A stretch of DNA of 64,000 nt, taken from positions 124,001-188,000 of the forward strand of contig NZ_FXTP01000003.1 of assembly GCF_900182705.1 (NCBI RefSeq). The letters are read 5' to 3'. The notes beneath the pieces are model-generated. The model did no database searches, had not been told where the DNA came from, and worked only from the letters and a program-made list of their open reading frames with translations. Below, piece after piece: positions 8,218-18,300 of this stretch (positions are counted from its first letter, which is position 1; the number at the start of each line of letters is the position of its first letter). The DNA comes from Gracilimonas mengyeensis (lineage in GTDB: Bacteria; Bacteroidota; Rhodothermia; Balneolales; Balneolaceae). The translations under genes were made by a program, and so were the position numbers.

Positions 8218-9522
8218 ATGAGTGATCAAAATCGCCCTTTTTATAATGCCGTGCTGGTAGATGGCTGCCGCATTCCTTTTCAGCGATCGGGAACCAACTA
8301 TAACGACCTGATGGCTTACGACCTCGGCCGCATGGCCATTGAAGGTTTACTGGCGCGCAACCCCGTAGAGCCTTCCGCCATCGACCGGGTGATTATGGGC
8401 ACCGTGATACAGGAAGTTAAAACCAGCAACGTGGCCCGCGAAAGTGCGCTGGGCGCCGGCATCCCCGATTCCGTCCCCGCCTTCACCACCACTATGGCGT
8501 GCATTTCCTCCAACCAGGCCTTTGCCAGCGGCGTGGATTTAATTCGTACCGGTCAGGCTAAAATTGTACTGGCCGGAGGAACTGAAACCATGTCGGATAT
8601 CCCGGTGCGGTTCAAAAAGAAATTCCGGCAAAAAGTACTGGAGGCCCGCAAATACAAAAAGCCCACCGATTTCCTCAAGTTTTTCAAAGGGCTGGGATTC
8701 AAGGATCTCCTGCCCGAACTGCCTGCTATCGCTGAATTCTCTACCGGCGAGGTGATGGGCGAAAGTGCCGACCGCATGGCTGCCCGCTTTGGAGTGAGCC
8801 GTGAAGATCAGGATGAATACGCCCTGCGCTCGCATCAGCTGGCTGCCAAAGCAACCAACAAAGGTTGGCTGGACCAAGAGCTGATCCCCGCTAAAATACC
8901 TCCAAAATTTGAAGTAGTTCCCCACGATAATGGCTTCCGGGAGGACACATCTTTGGAAAAGCTTGCCAAGCTTCGTCCTGCTTTCATCAAACCACACGGA
9001 ACGGTTACTGCCGGCAATTCTTCCTTTCTAACCGATGGCGCCTCAGCCAGCTTCATCATGGAAGAAGAGACGGCACTGGAACTGGGCATCAAACCCAAAG
9101 CGCGTGTGCGGCAGTATAATTTTGTGTCTCAAGATCCCGGAGAGGAACTACTGCTGGGACCGGCCTATGCCATCCCCAAAATCCTGGCTGCCATGAACCT
9201 CAGCCTGCAAGACATTGATGTATTTGAACTCCACGAGGCCTTTGCCGGACAGGTACTTTCCGTACTCACTGCCCTCAACTCCGACAAGTTTGCCAAAGAA
9301 TCATTGAAGCGGGATCAAAAAGTCGGCGAAATTCCTATGGAGAAACTGAATACCTGGGGCGGATCTTTGTCGCTGGGGCATCCCTTTGGAGCAACGGGCG
9401 TCCGCCTGGTAACCACCGCCGCCAACCGGCTGATCAAAGAAGACGGGAAGTTTGCCTTGGTTTCTGCCTGCGCTGCCGGCGGGCAAGGCCATGCCATGGT
9501 GTTGGAGCGGTATGGGAAGTGA
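8218..9522 (+). CDS. fadI: Acetyl-CoA acyltransferase (thiolase, FadI type)
   Basis: 434 aa. The nucleophilic cysteine is in TTMACISSNQA (about Cys95). The C-terminal catalytic parts are ELHEAFAGQ, GGSLSLGHPFGATG (about 383-396) and SACAAGGQGHAMV. The length matches FadI/trifunctional beta-subunit thiolases rather than the ~390-aa biosynthetic type. It cleaves 3-ketoacyl-CoA to acetyl-CoA and a shortened acyl-CoA in beta-oxidation. Its expected partner, the FadJ-type alpha subunit, lies 1.2 kb downstream on the same strand, with a DUF559 gene and repeats inserted between them. That suggests an ancestral fadI-fadJ pair interrupted by the repeat cassette. Confidence 0.92.
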   Translation: MSDQNRPFYNAVLVDGCRIPFQRSGTNYNDLMAYDLGRMAIEGLLARNPVEPSAIDRVIMGTVIQEVKTSNVARESALGAGIPDSVPAFTTTMACISSNQAFASGVDLIRTGQAKIVLAGGTETMSDIPVRFKKKFRQKVLEARKYKKPTDFLKFFKGLGFKDLLPELPAIAEFSTGEVMGESADRMAARFGVSREDQDEYALRSHQLAAKATNKGWLDQELIPAKIPPKFEVVPHDNGFREDTSLEKLAKLRPAFIKPHGTVTAGNSSFLTDGASASFIMEEETALELGIKPKARVRQYNFVSQDPGEELLLGPAYAIPKILAAMNLSLQDIDVFELHEAFAGQVLSVLTALNSDKFAKESLKRDQKVGEIPMEKLNTWGGSLSLGHPFGATGVRLVTTAANRLIKEDGKFALVSACAAGGQGHAMVLERYGK

Positions 9523-9566
9523 TTAAAGATTGAAGATTTAGGATTTTTCATTCTTAGTTACTTTTT

Positions 9567-9840
9567 GACCTCTTTTGTTTTCTCCTTCATAATGAGAAAG
9601 ACTTGTTGATATACCTTTTAATTATGAATAAGCCTATGATGCTCCGGACAAGTCCTCTCCTTACCAAGGAGAGGATTTAGTGAGGTAAAAGTTTTGGGCT
9701 TGAAGCTTGGCAATATTTAAAACCTCATTTTCGAACACGTTGTAATCACCACAAACATTAAGTCACCAACAAAACCGAAACCAACTTTTTGACCTCCTCT
9801 GGCTCCTCCTTCATAAGGAGGAGGACGCTTATAAAACATT
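9567..9840. repeat. Direct repeat copy A upstream of the DUF559 gene
   Basis: A block with three hairpin-forming pieces: GACCTC...TCTCCTT...GAGAAAGAC, then TCCTCTCCTTACCAAGGAGA, then CTCCTCCTTCATAAGGAGGA. It matches copy B (10264-10546) over its whole length, including the shared TTTTAATTATGAATAAGCCT and CCAACTTTTTGACCTCCTCT. It fills almost all of the 341 bp between fadI and the DUF559 gene. Confidence 0.85.
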
Positions 9841-9863
9841 AGACCTATAAATTATAAATAACC

Positions 9864-10235
9864 ATGAGCCTCAAGAACCCCCGACATACCAAAGAGCTCA
9901 GACGACAGCTTCGTCAGAATATGACCGATGCCGAGCGATTACTTTGGGATCGGCTTCGCAACAAACAGCTTTGTGATGTTCGGGTGAAAAGACAATATGG
10001 AATCGGACCTTATGTGCTCGATTTCTATGTACCAAAAGCAGACTTGGCAATTGAAGTGGATGGGAAAATTCACCTCAATAAAGAAACCGCAGAAAAGGAC
10101 GTTAATAAAGATGTTTTTTTGAAAAGAAATCAGATTGACGTTATTCGCATTAAAAATGAAGAAGTGTTCGAAGATCTCGACGCTGTAATTCGTCTATTGG
10201 AAAAAGTAGTTCAAAGCAGACTAAAAAGTAAATGA
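9864..10235 (+). CDS. DUF559 endonuclease-like protein
   Basis: 123 aa, the usual length for stand-alone DUF559 proteins. The PD-(D/E)XK/Vsr-like core is visible: LRQNMTDAERLLWDRLRNKQ (about 13-32), VKRQYGIGPYVLDFY, then AIEVDGKIH (the E-x-D catalytic region, about 68-76) and a C-terminal VIRIKNEEV. The family is predicted to cut or bind nucleic acid; the cellular role is unknown. It lies between two ~280 bp direct repeats rich in short hairpins, and its start codon is just beyond copy A. DUF559 genes with such repeats are common in this group of bacteria (general recollection), suggesting they move together. Confidence 0.85.
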   Translation: MSLKNPRHTKELRRQLRQNMTDAERLLWDRLRNKQLCDVRVKRQYGIGPYVLDFYVPKADLAIEVDGKIHLNKETAEKDVNKDVFLKRNQIDVIRIKNEEVFEDLDAVIRLLEKVVQSRLKSK

Positions 10236-10263
10236 TATGAATTGTGCCAAAGCCCAACACCCC

Positions 10264-10546
10264 GACCTCTTTTTTTTCTCTTTCAAAAGGAGAAAGACTC
10301 TTTTGATATGCTTTTTAATTATGAATAAGCCTATGAACTTTTAGATGCTCCGAAAAGCCCTCTCCTTATGAAGGAGAGGGTTGGGTGAGGTCGAAGTTTA
10401 AGACCTTGAGTCATGAACAATTTTAAAAACAATATTCACGCACATGTTAGACACATCAATCCTTAAATCACCAACAATTTCGAATCCAACTTTTTGACCT
10501 CCTCTGTCTCCTCCTTGAAAAGGAGGGGGACGCGTTGATAAACATC
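10264..10546. repeat. Direct repeat copy B downstream of the DUF559 gene
   Basis: Homologous to 9567-9840 in the same orientation, with about 10-20% differences by eye. A third, partial copy of the central hairpin with its flank (ACAAGTC...TACTTACCAAGGAGAGGATT...GAGGT) follows at about 10566-10612, just before the fadJ-type start. Together they occupy the 447 bp between the DUF559 gene and fadJ. Confidence 0.85.
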
Positions 10547-10682
10547 TTAATCAATGATTACACGCCACGACAAGTCCCCTACTTACCAAGGAGAGGATTT
10601 AGATGAGGTCGAAATAACGGGCTCCAAGTATTGCACTAAGCCTATTTCAACATTCAGAATTCAACATTTAAAATTTCAGAAC

Positions 10683-12800
10683 ATGAGCTACCTCAACATC
10701 ACCCCAAAAGACTCCGTTGCCGTTGTTACCCTGGATATGCCGGATGAAAAAGTGAACAAACTGAATGAAATCCTGATTGAGGAGTTCTCTGAATTTCTGG
10801 ATACGCTGGAGAGTGATGATTCCCTTAAAGGCGCGATTCTGATCTCGGGGAAAGAAAACAACTTCATTGCCGGGGCTGATATCGACATGTTTCAGGAGCG
10901 GGATACCGCCGAGGAGATAGAGCAGCTCAGCAAAACGGGTCATCAGATTTTAAATCGCATTGCAGATTTCGAAAAACCCATTGCGGTGGCCGTTCATGGC
11001 AGCTGCATGGGGGGCGGGCTGGAACTCTCGCTGGCTTGCCATTACCGGGTGTGCTCGGATAGTTCTGACACGGTGTTTTCCCTGCCGGAAGTGAAGCTGG
11101 GACTGTTGCCGGGAACGGGCGGAACGCAGAGGCTTCCACGGCGCATCGGCATCCAAAAAGCCCTCACTTATATGCTGACGGGTAAAAACATCTATGTGCG
11201 TCAGGCGCGCAATACGGGCCTGGTGGATGAAGTAGTTCACAAGGACGCTCTGGAAACCGCCGCTATCAAGGCCGTGCATAAAATTACTGAAAACGGTGCC
11301 TCCCATAAAGTTAAACGCTCCTTCTTCGAGAAGCTTTTGGAGGGGAATCCGCTGGGACGAAAAATCATATTCTCACAGGCACGCAAAAAGACAGCCGGAA
11401 GAACGCGGGGCAACTATCCGGCTCCGCCCAAAATTATCGATGCGGTGGAATACGGCTACAAACATGGTCTGGAGAAAGGCCTCGAAAACGAAACCGTACT
11501 CTTTGGTGAGCTGGGAGCCACGCAGGAATCCCGCAATTTGGTGAATTTGTTTTTCGGGATGAATGCTTCCAAGAAAGTCCCCAAGCCGGATTTGGTGAAA
11601 CCGGTGAACAAGATCGGGGTGCTGGGCGCCGGGTTGATGGGATCCGGCATCGCCGATGTCAGCATAAACAAAGGCGGTTATCGTGTGTTACTGAAAGATC
11701 AGGATATGGAAAGTGCTGCCAAGGGTGAAAAGGAAATCTGGAAAGCCCTGAATGAAAAGGTAGACAAACGCATCATCAGTGAGTTTGAACGGGATAAGAC
11801 GGCTGCCAAAGTCACCGGCACCGATTCGTACGAAGGCTTTGACGATGTAGAACTCGTGATTGAGGCCGTTTTTGAAGATCTGGATTTAAAGCGCAACATC
11901 ATACAGGAAGTGGAAGCGAAAACCCGCGATAATTGTATCTTTGCCTCCAATACCTCCTCGCTGCCCATCTCAAAAATTGCCGAGGCGGCTAACCGTCCCG
12001 AAAATGTTATTGGGATGCACTACTTCTCTCCCGTCCAAAAGATGCCTCTGCTGGAAATCATCGCTACCGAACAAACAGCGGACTGGGTGATTCAAACCGC
12101 TTGTCAGGTTGGGGTGAACCAGGGCAAAAACGTGATTGTAGTCGGTGACGGTCCAGGTTTCTACACCACACGCATTCTGGCCCCGTACATGAATGAAGCA
12201 TTAAAACTGCTGGAAGAAGGTGCCTCTATTGAATTCCTTGACAAAATCATGAAAGACTTCGGCTTCCCCGTCGGCCCCATGGCACTGTTTGACGAGGTAG
12301 GCATCGACGTAGGCGCCCATGTAGCCGAAACGATGTCGCCCATGTTTGCCGAACGTGGCATCGACACCAATAACCGCGCCCAGGAACTTCTGGATGCCGG
12401 CTACAAAGGTCGCAAGAATAAGAAAGGGCTCTATCGATACTTTGACGATAAAGACAAAGAGGTAAACACTGACATCTATAAACATTTCGGTGGCTCCAAT
12501 CGCACCAACTCTGATAAAGAAACGGCCCAACAACGCATGGCCCTCACTATGATCAACGAAGCCGCCTGGTGCCTGCAGGAAGATATCCTTAAATCACCAA
12601 ATGATGGTGATCTGGGCGCTATCCTTGGCTTGGGATTCCCTCCTTTCCTGGGCGGACCTTTTCGGTATATCGATCAAACTGGAGTGCAGAAGGTGGTTGA
12701 TCGATTGGAGAAGTTTGAGGGTGAATTTGGACCGCGGTTTAAGTCGGCAGAAATTTTGATTGATTATGCCAAGGACAAGCGAAAGTTTTATGAAGATTAA
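10683..12800 (+). CDS. fadJ: Multifunctional enoyl-CoA hydratase / 3-hydroxyacyl-CoA dehydrogenase (FadJ type)
   Basis: 705 aa from the ATG at 10683 (MSYLNITPKD). The longer open frame from 10554 is rejected because its extra residues come from repeat DNA. The N-terminal crotonase domain (about 1-190) has NFIAGADIDMF and GSCMGGGLELSLACHY (oxyanion hole). After a linker, the NAD-binding dehydrogenase domain starts at about residue 310 with GVLGAGLMGSGIA and continues through FASNTSSLPI and GMHYFSPVQKMPLLE. The C-terminal helical domains include GFYTTRILAPY and GFPPFLGGPFRYID. It catalyses the hydration and dehydrogenation steps of beta-oxidation and should pair with the FadI-type thiolase upstream. 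Confidence 0.93.
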   Translation: MSYLNITPKDSVAVVTLDMPDEKVNKLNEILIEEFSEFLDTLESDDSLKGAILISGKENNFIAGADIDMFQERDTAEEIEQLSKTGHQILNRIADFEKPIAVAVHGSCMGGGLELSLACHYRVCSDSSDTVFSLPEVKLGLLPGTGGTQRLPRRIGIQKALTYMLTGKNIYVRQARNTGLVDEVVHKDALETAAIKAVHKITENGASHKVKRSFFEKLLEGNPLGRKIIFSQARKKTAGRTRGNYPAPPKIIDAVEYGYKHGLEKGLENETVLFGELGATQESRNLVNLFFGMNASKKVPKPDLVKPVNKIGVLGAGLMGSGIADVSINKGGYRVLLKDQDMESAAKGEKEIWKALNEKVDKRIISEFERDKTAAKVTGTDSYEGFDDVELVIEAVFEDLDLKRNIIQEVEAKTRDNCIFASNTSSLPISKIAEAANRPENVIGMHYFSPVQKMPLLEIIATEQTADWVIQTACQVGVNQGKNVIVVGDGPGFYTTRILAPYMNEALKLLEEGASIEFLDKIMKDFGFPVGPMALFDEVGIDVGAHVAETMSPMFAERGIDTNNRAQELLDAGYKGRKNKKGLYRYFDDKDKEVNTDIYKHFGGSNRTNSDKETAQQRMALTMINEAAWCLQEDILKSPNDGDLGAILGLGFPPFLGGPFRYIDQTGVQKVVDRLEKFEGEFGPRFKSAEILIDYAKDKRKFYED

Positions 12801-13260
12801 ATCCTATTGAAATTTTCCAAAAATTGTCACAACCTGACGATAGAAAGTAGGGCCTAACGTCAGTTAGGACAGAAAAATCCGCCCTTAAGATAATACCGTT
12901 AGGGATTGCACACCAAGGCGTTTACTCTTCCTGCTATTTTTTCCAACATGCATGTGCCGTCACTATGTGACCTGGTCTCGATTTCTATTTTCCATCCCGG
13001 ATTAACATCCGGGGCTATTTTCTGTCGATTCCAACGAATCTTAATCTTGGTGACCTGCCAAAACCTCACAGTTTTATGAACAGCTTGACATATCTATCAT
13101 ATGCTAAAAAACTGTGCCTTGCCCATTTTGATTTCAATTCCTCAAAAACATGGTGTAGTAAATATCTGTTTTGTTGAAAACCAAAAACTTTGCACTTTTC
13201 TGTTTCTCAACTTCGGTATATGAAATTAACTTAGTCCTTATCCAAAAAAAATTTACCTGC
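12801..13260. other. Intergenic region with small palindromes
   Basis: No supported gene. It holds a short palindrome CTAACGTCAGTTAG (12852-12865) and a hairpin CCCGGATTAACATCCGGG (12997-13014) next to CTATTTTCTGTCGATTCCAACGA. These phrases look like the degenerate REP-type repeats common between genes of Bacteroidota relatives. The promoter of the SWIM gene probably lies in the AT-rich end. Confidence 0.5.
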
Positions 13261-14991
13261 ATGAACCTTAAAGATTTTGAACGCAATATCAGCTCCACCA
13301 TCCTGGATAGTGGATATGATTATTTTGTACAGAATGCGGTGGACGGTCTGGAAAAAGTCGCGCCCGGCATGTGGTTGGCCAAGGTGCATGGCTCTGAGAT
13401 ATATACCGTAGAAGTAAACACGCACAAAACAAAAATAAAGGGATGGGAGTGCAATTGTCCATATGATCACAGCCCGATTTGCAAGCATGTGGTAGCACTA
13501 TTTTATGCTATTGAGGAAAGGATGAATGATGCAAAAACATTCCCCAAAAACAAGAAGAAATCAGCTAAGAAAAACCGGGTGCAGGAAATCTTCAAGAAAA
13601 CATCCAAAGAAGAACTGCAGGAATTTATTATTGCGCAGTTTGGCCGCGATGCAGGAATCAAAAATGCGTTTATGGCCCATTTTGTTGAATATCTGGATGA
13701 AGATCAGCAGCAAAAATACAAAACCATTGTCCGGAATATTTATAAAGCGGCTCAGGGTCCTTACGAATTTATCGACTATTATTCGGCTGCTTCTCTAACT
13801 TCACCGTTATATAAACTTGCTGAAAAGGCCAACGATTTACTGGCTGGTGAAAACATAAAGGAAAGTCTGGCCATCTGTAAAGCACTTATTGAAGAAATCC
13901 CGGTTTTTCTTAATAACATGGATGACTCGGATGGCTCAGCCGGAGACCTTCTCTATTATGCTTTTGAAACACTTGGGGCTATCGTGCAGCAGGCTCCGCC
14001 AATGTTAAAGGATGAACTGTTTACCTATTGCACGGAAGAATTCCCTAAACAAAAATATCATGGCTTTGGCTTTGAGAGTCACTTTCTGCACTATCTCCCG
14101 GAACTCATCACTACTGAAGAACAGGAAGAGCAATTCTTTGAGCTGATTGACCGGCAAGTTAAGATTGAGCAAAAAGAATCATATTCTGATTACGGGATCA
14201 CTCAGCTCATAAAAACAAAAGTTGAGTACCTGTTGAATAGCCGCAGGGAAGATGAGGCCATTAAGTTGATCAAATCACATAAAAACTACCCGGATCTTAG
14301 GAAAATGTTGGTTGATAGGGCCATAGCACAAAAAGAGTTCAAGCTTGCTAAAACCCTGTGTCATGAAGGGGTTGAAGCTGCCAAAGAGAAAAATCACCCG
14401 GGCATTGTTACCAACTGGCAGCAAAAATTACTGGAGATTTCAAAAATTGAGGAGGATACTCCTGAAGTTCGCCGGTGGGCCGAAAAACTTTTTTTCGAGC
14501 ATTATTATGCCATGGGCTATTACAGGGAATTGAAAGCCACTTATTCCCAAAATGAATGGCCTGATAAATGTGAAGAACTGATTTCTGCCATAAAAAACAA
14601 AAACCGCCAGTGGATACAAGGTTCATCAGGGATTCTTGCAAATATTTACGCAGAGGAAAAACATTTGGACCAATTGCTAAAAGTACTACAGCAGCCGCCT
14701 GTACAGCTTTCGTTTATAGATAGCTATGCTTCACTTTTAATAAAGGAGTACCCGAATGAGTTATTGGATATTTATGAAGAGGCCATTACCAACTACGCCA
14801 CCCAAACCGGTCGTAATATTTATAATGACATTGCAAACTACCTCAAAAAAATGACACAGATTGAGGGTGGAACGGAAAAGGTTCATCAAATTATTAAAGG
14901 CTTCCGGCAGCGGTACAGCAATCGTCCTGCCATGATGGAAGTAATGAACAGAAACTTTCCCGGTACGATGCCCAAGTCGCAAAAACCTTAA
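13261..14991 (+). CDS. SWIM zinc-finger domain protein
   Basis: 576 aa from the ATG at 13261 (MNLKDFERN); the in-frame ATG at 13171 adds thirty residues that do not look like family sequence. The SWIM motif CNCPYDHSPICKHVVALFYA (CxC...CxH, about residues 64-84) lies after a short N-terminal region starting with FERNISSTILDSGYDYF. A Lys-rich linker (about 98-112) leads to a long alpha-helical, TPR-like C-terminal region. SWIM domains bind DNA or proteins; many bacterial members are uncharacterised. It stands alone, converging with the giant cadherin-like gene. No enzymatic motif was seen. Confidence 0.85.
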   Translation: MNLKDFERNISSTILDSGYDYFVQNAVDGLEKVAPGMWLAKVHGSEIYTVEVNTHKTKIKGWECNCPYDHSPICKHVVALFYAIEERMNDAKTFPKNKKKSAKKNRVQEIFKKTSKEELQEFIIAQFGRDAGIKNAFMAHFVEYLDEDQQQKYKTIVRNIYKAAQGPYEFIDYYSAASLTSPLYKLAEKANDLLAGENIKESLAICKALIEEIPVFLNNMDDSDGSAGDLLYYAFETLGAIVQQAPPMLKDELFTYCTEEFPKQKYHGFGFESHFLHYLPELITTEEQEEQFFELIDRQVKIEQKESYSDYGITQLIKTKVEYLLNSRREDEAIKLIKSHKNYPDLRKMLVDRAIAQKEFKLAKTLCHEGVEAAKEKNHPGIVTNWQQKLLEISKIEEDTPEVRRWAEKLFFEHYYAMGYYRELKATYSQNEWPDKCEELISAIKNKNRQWIQGSSGILANIYAEEKHLDQLLKVLQQPPVQLSFIDSYASLLIKEYPNELLDIYEEAITNYATQTGRNIYNDIANYLKKMTQIEGGTEKVHQIIKGFRQRYSNRPAMMEVMNRNFPGTMPKSQKP

Positions 14992-15327
14992 TAACAGAAA
15001 TGATAACAAAGGGCGACTACCCAATTCTAATCTGCGCCTATTGTAATTTGAAATTAAGGACATCCATTTCCCAATCGAGACATGAGGAAAAATAAGAAAT
15101 CAGCTCTTATACAATGCCTTTTTCAAATGAATTACAAACCATTTAGGAGTTTTATATAAAAAAGCCGGACCTACTAAAGCCCGGCTTTTAGGAAGGAAGT
15201 ACAATCAGGTATTTATCCTATTGTACACTGTTAGCCATTTTATAATAATGCTACTACTTAAATCAATAAAACCTAATATTTACAACTTTATTTGTTAGTC
15301 CTTGCCAAGACTAAGTGTTGCAGAAAA
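14992..15327. other. Intergenic region between converging genes
   Basis: Apart from the terminator hairpin at 15158-15189, I see no gene or structured element in this 336 bp stretch between the SWIM gene and the cadherin-like gene. Confidence 0.6.
15158..15189 (-). terminator. Terminator of the cadherin-like giant gene
   Basis: AAAGCCGG pairs with CCGGCTTT; on the minus strand the stem is followed by six T. It lies ~140 bp beyond the stop of the 1643-aa gene. A weaker T-tract on the plus strand could also help end the SWIM transcript. Confidence 0.7.
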
Positions 15328-18300
15328 TTATTTTATTAGCATCATTTTTTTAGTCTGAGTGTAATTACCGGCCCTTATCTGAAAGATATAAATACCACTA
15401 GTTAGGTTTCTAGCATCAAATGTAACCGTATATCGTCCTGCCGCTTTTTGTTGATTTATTAGAGTCGACACTTTTTGCCCCAATGTATTAAACACTTCAA
15501 GTGTAACTTTGCTCGCTTCAGGAAGTCCATACGAGATCTGAGTAGTTGGATTAAATGGGTTAGGATAATTCTGGTTTAGCACAAATGTTTCTGGTAATCC
15601 CTCTTGCTCTAAACCTACACTGTTGTTCACAGTAATGGTCGATGAAGAAGTCACCTCATCAAGTCCATCAGAAATTTCCACATCGATGGTATGTTCCCCG
15701 TCTTCGCCATCGAGTATCTCCCAAGAAAAGGCCCCTGTCTCAGCGTTTAATGAGGCACCTTCCGGACCATCCAACATTGTAAATACAAGCTCATCACCGT
15801 CCGCATCTTCCGCTTCAAAGACAAACTCGAAGAGTTCTCCTTCGTTGGCGGTGGTGTCGGGAAGAATCGTGATAAATTCAGGTAAGCGGTTTACATTTTC
15901 TACAGTCAGTGTAGCTGAGTAGGAATCGCTTAATTCTCCGTCAGAAACTTCAACTGTGATGGCATACTCCCCTGCGGATTCGAAATCTGCTTCATAAGAA
16001 AGTTCACCGGTTTCTCCGTTTATAGATGCTGCATCCGGTCCTTCTGTTAGACTAAACGTAAGTTCATCACCATCAGGATCTTCTGCCAAAAAAGTAAATT
16101 CTAAGGTTTCATTTTCGGCGATGATGGTATCTGGAAGAACAGCAGTAAATGACGGTGGTTCATTGCTAACACTCACAGTTACGGTGGCAGAGGTAGAAGC
16201 AGCACCTTCACCATCAGAAACCTCAACTTGAAATGTATATTCTCCAATATCCCCTTCCCAGGTAAGTATACCGGTCTCACTGTCTAAAGAAGCATCTGAC
16301 GGTCCTTCTTCCAGACTAAACGCAAGATCATCCCCATCCGGGTCTTCTGCCTGGTAGGTAAATTCCAGTAACGTACCTTCTTCTATAGTGGTGTCGGGTA
16401 GTACCGCGGTAAAGGTCGGGATGACATTTTCTATTTCCACCACCGTTAAGGTAGCTGATGTTGATGCCGATAGATTACCATCAGAGACCTGAACCTCAAT
16501 CATATACTCTCCGGAAACGTCCTCACTAACTGCCCAACTAAGAGCTCCTGTTTCTTCATCAATACTTGCTCCATCAGGACCTTCTGCCAGGCTAAAAGCA
16601 AGATCATCCCCATCCGGGTCTTCTGCTTCGTATGTGAAGTTCAGCGTTTGCCCGCTATTGATCGATCCATCTTGCAACACCGTTGAAAATGCCGGAGGGC
16701 GATTCACATTATTAACCGCAATAGTAGCCGTGGTTGTATCTGCTTGGGTTCCGTCGGTTACGCGGGCTCTCAGGGTATAGGTTCCGGCAGCTTCAAAATC
16801 AGGTGTGTAAGTAAGTACTCCCGTTTCCGAGTCGATGGAGGCTCCTTGGGGACGCTCAATAAATGAAAAGGTCAAACTATCTCCATCGGGATCGTCTGCA
16901 ACATAGATAAAGGTTAGTTCACTATTTTCATCTATGGCCGTATCGGGCAGTACTTCCGTAAACTGAGGGGGCTGACTCACTTCAAGTACAGACACTGTTG
17001 CAGTAGTAGTTTCTGTACCACCTCGTCCATCCGTAACCCCTACACTAACGGTATATTCTCCGACCGAACCAATTTCGGTACTCCATTCCAGCTCGCCGGT
17101 TTCTTCATTCAGGGTAGCGCCGTCCGGGGCTTCTTCCAGGGTATAGGTAAGATCATCGCCATCCCCGTCCGACGCATTATAGGTGAACGTTAATGTCTGC
17201 CCTTCCCCTATCGTGGTATCAGATAACACCGAAGTAAATTCCGGTTCCTGATTCACATTTGTTATGGTAAGTGTGGAAATAGTGGTATCCGATAATAATC
17301 CGTCGCTCACCATAATATGAAGCTCATGACTTCCTGCCATATAATAGCCTGCTGTGTATGTGAATACTCCAGATTGCTCATTTATAAATGCACCATTTGG
17401 GGCCTGTAGTATGGAAAAGGCTATTTCATCCTCATCTACATCGGTAGCCGCGTAAGTAAAGCTTAGATTCTGGCCCTCCGCCATGGACGTATCAGGTAAA
17501 ACTTCTGTAAATTCCGGAGGAAAATTAATGCTGACTACGGCAGTGTCTGTGACGGGATGTTGAACCCGGCCGTCACTCGCCCCTACAATAAATGTATAAT
17601 CGCCGGAAGCCTCAGCTCCAGCAGTCCATTCCAGCTCGCCAGTTAAAGCATCTATAGTGGCACCGGCGGGGCCACTTTCCAGTGAATAAACCACCTCATC
17701 TTCATCAGCATCTGTAGCTGAGTAGGTAAAACTCAATGTTTGAGTAGCACCGATGGATGTATCTGGCATGGTTATAGCAAATTCAGGCGCACGATTCACA
17801 TCATTAACCGTAACGCTGGAAGTATCAGACGTAGTAGTCGTTCCGTCACTTATTTCAACAACTAAATCAAAGGAGCCGGCTGCTTCAAAATCGGGGGTGT
17901 ATGAAAGATCACCGGTACTGGCGTCAATAACTGCTTCCTCCGGTCCCTCAGTAATAGAAAAAGACAACTCATCCCCATCCGGATCACTGGCTTCATATGT
18001 AAAGGTTAATTCTTCATTCTCATCAATGGTGGTATCGGGAAGTGCCTCTGAAAATACCGGTGGACGATTTACATTATTAATGGTAACAGTAGCGGTCGAT
18101 GAGACTGAATTATCTTCATCACTTACTTCTACCGTAATATCGACCGTGCCGGCCTCATCAAAACCGGGAGTGTAGGAAAATGTGCCAGTTTGCCCATCAA
18201 TTGCAGCACCTTCCGGACCTTCAGACAAAGTAAATAAAAGATGTTGGCTATCAATATCACTTGCCTCAAAGGTATAGTTCAGCTCCTCGTTTTCGTCGAT

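Noticed and set aside
10554-10682. Upstream extension of the fadJ-type gene
   Set aside because: The added 43 residues are translated repeat DNA (TACCAAGGAGAGG region); the crotonase domain starts properly at 10683.
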